Assembly: GCA_902782915.1 (NCBI GenBank)
Contig: CACZOV010000006.1
Span: forward strand, 1 to 6,726
Origin: an uncultured Erysipelotrichaceae bacterium
GTDB taxonomy: Bacteria > Bacillota_I > Bacilli_A > RF39 > UBA660
Reading direction: 5' to 3'
DNA length: 6,726 nt
In this document: positions 4,208-6,726 of the stretch, piece by piece
How the letters are laid out: every line of letters begins with the position of its first letter
Numbering within the stretch: position 1 is the stretch's first letter
Translations under genes and position numbers: made by a program
Notes under the pieces: generated by a model
Databases searched by the model: none
What the model was told of the DNA's origin: nothing
The model's input: only the letters and a program-made list of their open reading frames with translations

Positions 4208-5508
4208 TTTTCACTCCTGTTTTTAAATTTTAATATAATAGGTGTCCCAGTTAACTCTATATTTTCCCTTAATTTGTTTTCTAAATACCTATAATAAGAA
4301 AAATGAACTAAATTTTTAGAATTAACATAAAAAACAAATTTAGGAGGCTGGACATCTTCTTCTTGGACATAAAATATTTTTAAACGTTTTCCCTTATAAG
4401 AAGGTGGTAAATTTAAATTATATGCATCCCCAATAATCTCATTTAAAATACTTGTAGGAATTCTCTTAGTACTTGATTCATATGCCTTTAAAATTTCTTT
4501 CATAATAGATGAAATATTTCTTTTTTCTTTAGCACTTACAAAAACAATATTTGCATAAGAAAGAAATTGAAATTCTGATCTAACTAATTTTGTAAAATTT
4601 TCTTTTCCTTTTGAATCATTTTCATCATATTTATTTACAACAACAACAATACCTTTTCCAGCTTCTAATGCAAAACTTGCAATATGTTTATCGTGTTCTT
4701 TTATTCCATCTTGATAATCTAAAACTAGGACGCATACATCACTTCTTTCAATTGCCTTTAAACTACGAAGTAAACTATATTTTTCAATATTTTCATATAT
4801 TTTACCTCGTTTACGCATTCCAGCTGTATCTATTGCAACATATTCATCACTTTGATAACGAAATACTGTATCAACTGCATCTCTTGTTGTACCAGCTATA
4901 TCAGAAACAATTAATTTATCACTTCCAAGAATAGCATTTACTAAACTACTTTTCCCAACATTTGGTCTACCTATAAAGGAAAACTTAATACGAGAATCAA
5001 CTTCTTTCTCATACTTTGGAAAATCTTCAACTATCATATCTAAAAGTTCTCGGATATTACTTGAATGTTCTCCACTAATTTCAATATATTCAGAAAAACC
5101 AAGTTCATAATAATCATACTTATGAATATTACTTTCTTTATTATCTATTTTATTTAAAGCAACAATTACCCTTTTTCCACTTTTATGAAGAAGATCAGAA
5201 AGATATTTATCATTAGCATTAATTCCTTCTTTAGAATCAACAACAAAAATTATTACATCAGCTTCATCAATAGCAAGTTCTACTTGCATTTCAATTAATT
5301 TATTCATTTCAGAGTTTTCTAAATCAATTCCACCAGTATCAATTAAATTAAATTTATAATCTAAATAAGTTACTTCTGAATAAATTCTATCTCTAGTAAC
5401 TCCTGGTGTGTCTTCAATTATAGATATCTTAGCATGAGATAATTTATTAAATAATGTACTTTTTCCAACATTAGGACGTCCAACAATTGCAACTGTTTTT
5501 AATTTCAT
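4204..5508 (-). CDS. der: Ribosome-assembly GTPase Der (EngA)
   Basis: Der is an essential tandem-domain GTPase that acts in the cytoplasm in maturation of the 50S ribosomal subunit. GTPase domain 1: P-loop GRPNVGKST (10-18), switch region DTPGVTRDR (33-41), DTGG (57-60), NKID (119-122), then SGEH (145-148) where SA-H is more usual. GTPase domain 2: P-loop GRPNVGKSS (180-188), GTTRD (206-210), DTAGMRKRGK (227-236), NKYD (292-295), SAKE. The C-terminal KH-like domain (about 350-434) carries YKGKRLKIFY and PPKFVFYVNS. Length 434 is typical. The start is supported by GGAGGGGAG (5521-5513). It has its own extended -10 promoter in the 69-base gap after nfo, and its stop overlaps the next gene by four bases. 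Confidence 0.97.
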   Translation of the reverse strand: MKLKTVAIVGRPNVGKSTLFNKLSHAKISIIEDTPGVTRDRIYSEVTYLDYKFNLIDTGGIDLENSEMNKLIEMQVELAIDEADVIIFVVDSKEGINANDKYLSDLLHKSGKRVIVALNKIDNKESNIHKYDYYELGFSEYIEISGEHSSNIRELLDMIVEDFPKYEKEVDSRIKFSFIGRPNVGKSSLVNAILGSDKLIVSDIAGTTRDAVDTVFRYQSDEYVAIDTAGMRKRGKIYENIEKYSLLRSLKAIERSDVCVLVLDYQDGIKEHDKHIASFALEAGKGIVVVVNKYDENDSKGKENFTKLVRSEFQFLSYANIVFVSAKEKRNISSIMKEILKAYESSTKRIPTSILNEIIGDAYNLNLPPSYKGKRLKIFYVQEEDVQPPKFVFYVNSKNLVHFSYYRYLENKLRENIELTGTPIILKFKNRSEK

Positions 5509-5535
5509 CTTTCTCCCCTCCGTTTCACGTTTCCA

Positions 5536-5544
5536 ATTATAACA
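5536..5544 (-). promoter_or_regulatory. Extended -10 promoter for der
   Basis: On the minus strand TGTTATAAT (5544-5536) is a consensus extended -10. The hexamer 17 bases upstream (TTCTTT, 5564-5559) is a poor -35, which an extended -10 can tolerate. The start should lie near 5529, giving a leader of about 20 bases. The initial transcribed region contains a tandem GAAACG repeat (5533-5521). Confidence 0.55.
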
Positions 5545-5577
5545 TGAAATATAAAAAAAAAGAAGTAATAAATCAAA

Positions 5578-6438
5578 TTATTTTAATTTGCTATTAAATC
5601 TCTTATTTCTTATCATTTCTATTTCTTCCTTATATGGTGCTTTTTCATTTATATATGGAGTTTCAAGAATTTTTGGAATGCCATCTAATTTTTCATGATA
5701 AATGATTTTAATTAAATTATTAAATCCAATTGTACCATATCCAATATTCTCATGTCTATCTTTATGACTTCCTAAAGGATTTTTACTATCATTTATATGT
5801 AAGCATTTTAAATATTTAAGACCTATTACCTCATCAAATTCATCTAAAACTTTATCAAAATTATTTAAATCATAACCTGCATCATTTATATGACATGTAT
5901 CCAAACATACTCCAATTTTATCTTTATTTTCAACTCCATCTATAATATATCTTATTTCTTTAAAATTTCTTCCTACTTCTGTTCCTTTTCCAGCCATCGT
6001 TTCTAAAAGAATTGTAGTTTTGGAATCCTTTAATATTACATTTAAGCCATTTATAATATTTTGAAGAGCAACATCTAAATCAAGTCCAACAGCACTTCCT
6101 GGATGAAGTACCATATATTTAACATTCAATTGACAACATCTTTTCACTTCTTCTTTTAAGAAATTAATTGAAAAATTATATTTCTCTATTTCTTTATTAT
6201 TAGCAAGATTAACAATATATGGTGCATGAACAATTAAATTATTTATATCTATATCATTTTCTTTCATCAATTCTTTGGCTTTTTCTATTAAACCATCATC
6301 TATTTTATACCTCTTAGTATTTTGAGGTGCTCCTGTATAAAACATAAATGTATTAGCATGATACGACAAAGCTTCCTCTAAACTACCAAGTAATCCTTTA
6401 TCCTTTGTAAATCCAACATGAGATCCTATTATCAACAT
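5578..6438 (-). CDS. nfo: Endonuclease IV (apurinic/apyrimidinic endonuclease)
   Basis: A zinc-dependent DNA repair enzyme that cuts the backbone 5' to abasic sites and cleans blocked 3' ends in base excision repair. The TIM-barrel family is clear, and all nine metal ligands of Escherichia coli Nfo have counterparts: H71 (VHAPY), H112 (LHPGS), E146 (LLETMAGKG), D180 and H183 (LDTCH), H214 (LHINDS), D227 and H229 (KDRHENIG), and E260 (LETP). Length 286 matches the usual 280-300. The start has AGGAAGG (6450-6444) five bases before the ATG, and IGSHVGF begins the first barrel strand right after it, so no longer N-terminus is expected. It is transcribed from a promoter at 6460-6488. Only a weak AT-rich hairpin lies at its end, so some transcripts may continue into der. 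In spore formers Nfo-type enzymes protect germinating spores, which fits the neighbourhood. Confidence 0.96.
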   Translation of the reverse strand: MLIIGSHVGFTKDKGLLGSLEEALSYHANTFMFYTGAPQNTKRYKIDDGLIEKAKELMKENDIDINNLIVHAPYIVNLANNKEIEKYNFSINFLKEEVKRCCQLNVKYMVLHPGSAVGLDLDVALQNIINGLNVILKDSKTTILLETMAGKGTEVGRNFKEIRYIIDGVENKDKIGVCLDTCHINDAGYDLNNFDKVLDEFDEVIGLKYLKCLHINDSKNPLGSHKDRHENIGYGTIGFNNLIKIIYHEKLDGIPKILETPYINEKAPYKEEIEMIRNKRFNSKLK

Positions 6439-6459
6439 ATATACCTTCCTCTCAAAACT

Positions 6460-6488
6460 ATTTTACCAAATATAGTTTATTTTATAAA
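6460..6488 (-). promoter_or_regulatory. Sigma-A promoter for nfo
   Basis: On the minus strand TTTATA (6488-6483) and TAAAAT (6465-6460) are separated by 17 bases, placing the start near 6453, just before the ribosome binding site at 6450-6444. The -35 matches TTGACA at four of six positions. It lies between the upstream terminator and nfo. Confidence 0.5.
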
Positions 6489-6518
6489 GAAAAAAATTCG
6501 AGATTACCCGAATTTTTA
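6489..6518 (-). terminator. Rho-independent terminator of the right-edge gene
   Basis: On the minus strand AAAAATTCG (6517-6509) pairs with CGAATTTTT (6500-6492) around an eight-base loop, and the 3' arm runs into a seven-base T-run continuing TCTTT. It follows the stop codon at 6531-6529 by about ten bases. Confidence 0.75.
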
Positions 6519-6528
6519 ACTATACTTT

Positions 6529-6726
6529 TTAAGCACCCGGTTGCACTTTAGAAGAATCAACACTGCTTTCTGGAACAGATGCTCCTGCAGACTCTCCTTT
6601 TACCGAATAAACACCATCTGTTAAATATATTTCATATGAATATGTACATTCTCCTTTATGCCCTTCTTCATTAGAAATTGTGCTTGAAACTTTAATATAA
6701 GATGCCTGAGCCTCTCCCTTTTTTAT
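6529..6726 (-). CDS. C-terminal part of an unrecognised, probably extracytoplasmic protein
   Basis: An open frame enters from the right edge with no start in the window and runs 65 codons to TAA at 6531-6529. It reads as beta-strand-like alternating residues (ASYIKVSSTISN, then GECTYSYEIYLTDGVYSV) followed by a low-complexity tail rich in Ser, Ala, Pro and Val (ESAGASVPESSVDSSK) ending VQPGA. One cysteine is visible. This pattern suits the exposed end of a secreted, pilin-like or membrane-anchored surface protein, but I recognise no family. Codon use is less AT-biased than in the neighbours (GAG, CAG, GGG, GTG and CCG occur). A terminator follows at once, so it ends its transcription unit. 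The 5' part, including any signal peptide, is outside the window. Confidence 0.65.
   Translation of the reverse strand: MKKGEAQASYIKVSSTISNEEGHKGECTYSYEIYLTDGVYSVKGESAGASVPESSVDSSKVQPGA

Noticed and set aside
4611..4934. Plus-strand reading frame of 107 codons inside der
   Set aside because: It is antisense to the unmistakable Der GTPase, gives a repetitive His/Gln/Leu-rich sequence with no known motif, and is explained by the AT-rich codons of der read in the opposite direction.
5574..5590. AT-only hairpin CAAATTA / TAATTTG at the nfo stop as a terminator
   Set aside because: The stem has one G-C pair and no U-run directly after it; the T-run begins more than ten bases further on. Too weak to annotate.
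1..6726. CRISPR array, insertion sequence, prophage or tRNA
   Set aside because: I saw no regularly spaced repeats, transposase-like frames, terminal inverted repeats or tRNA-like cloverleaf; the genes are chromosomal housekeeping and sporulation genes.

Overview
The window looks like chromosomal DNA from a very AT-rich, low-GC Gram-positive bacterium (Firmicutes/Bacilli-like) with the capacity to form endospores. The reasons are strong AGGAGG-type ribosome binding sites before most genes, A/T-ending codons, a PrsA-type lipoprotein foldase, a SpoVIF homologue and two tiny membrane proteins of the YjcZ sporulation type. TGA is an ordinary stop (it ends der) and tryptophan is TGG, so the code is standard and not the mycoplasma one. 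I cannot name the species; an uncultured gut Bacilli lineage is a guess from style only.

Left part (1-1000): a leftward promoter with A-tract upstream DNA (about 55-130) drives an unusually GC-rich transcript start that runs off the left edge. Next come a four-helix orphan membrane protein (181-522, minus) and two tandem tiny membrane-protein genes (628-756 and 772-855, minus), which are too short for ordinary gene calling. The tiny pair faces away from prsA, and the intergenic space carries a sigma-A promoter for prsA and a sporulation-sigma-like promoter for the pair.

Middle (1010-2780, plus): prsA-like foldase lipoprotein, a short hairpin, then a 244-residue protein that keeps the outline of a calcineurin-like metallophosphoesterase but has lost nearly all its metal-binding residues, then a bidirectional terminator.

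Right part (2789-6726, all minus, read right to left): the end of an unrecognised probable cell-surface protein at the right edge, a terminator, nfo (endonuclease IV, DNA repair), der (ribosome-assembly GTPase), a 64-residue coiled-coil protein overlapping der by four bases, spoVIF, and a diacylglycerol-kinase-family lipid kinase that converges on the pseudo-phosphoesterase gene. This mixes housekeeping genes with late sporulation genes in one transcription direction; CATAnnnTA-type -10 elements stand before both sporulation loci.

No mobile elements, CRISPR arrays, tRNAs or rRNAs are visible. The points most worth a second look are the predicted pseudo-phosphoesterase coupled to prsA, the two tiny sporulation-like genes, and the GC-rich transcript start at the left edge.
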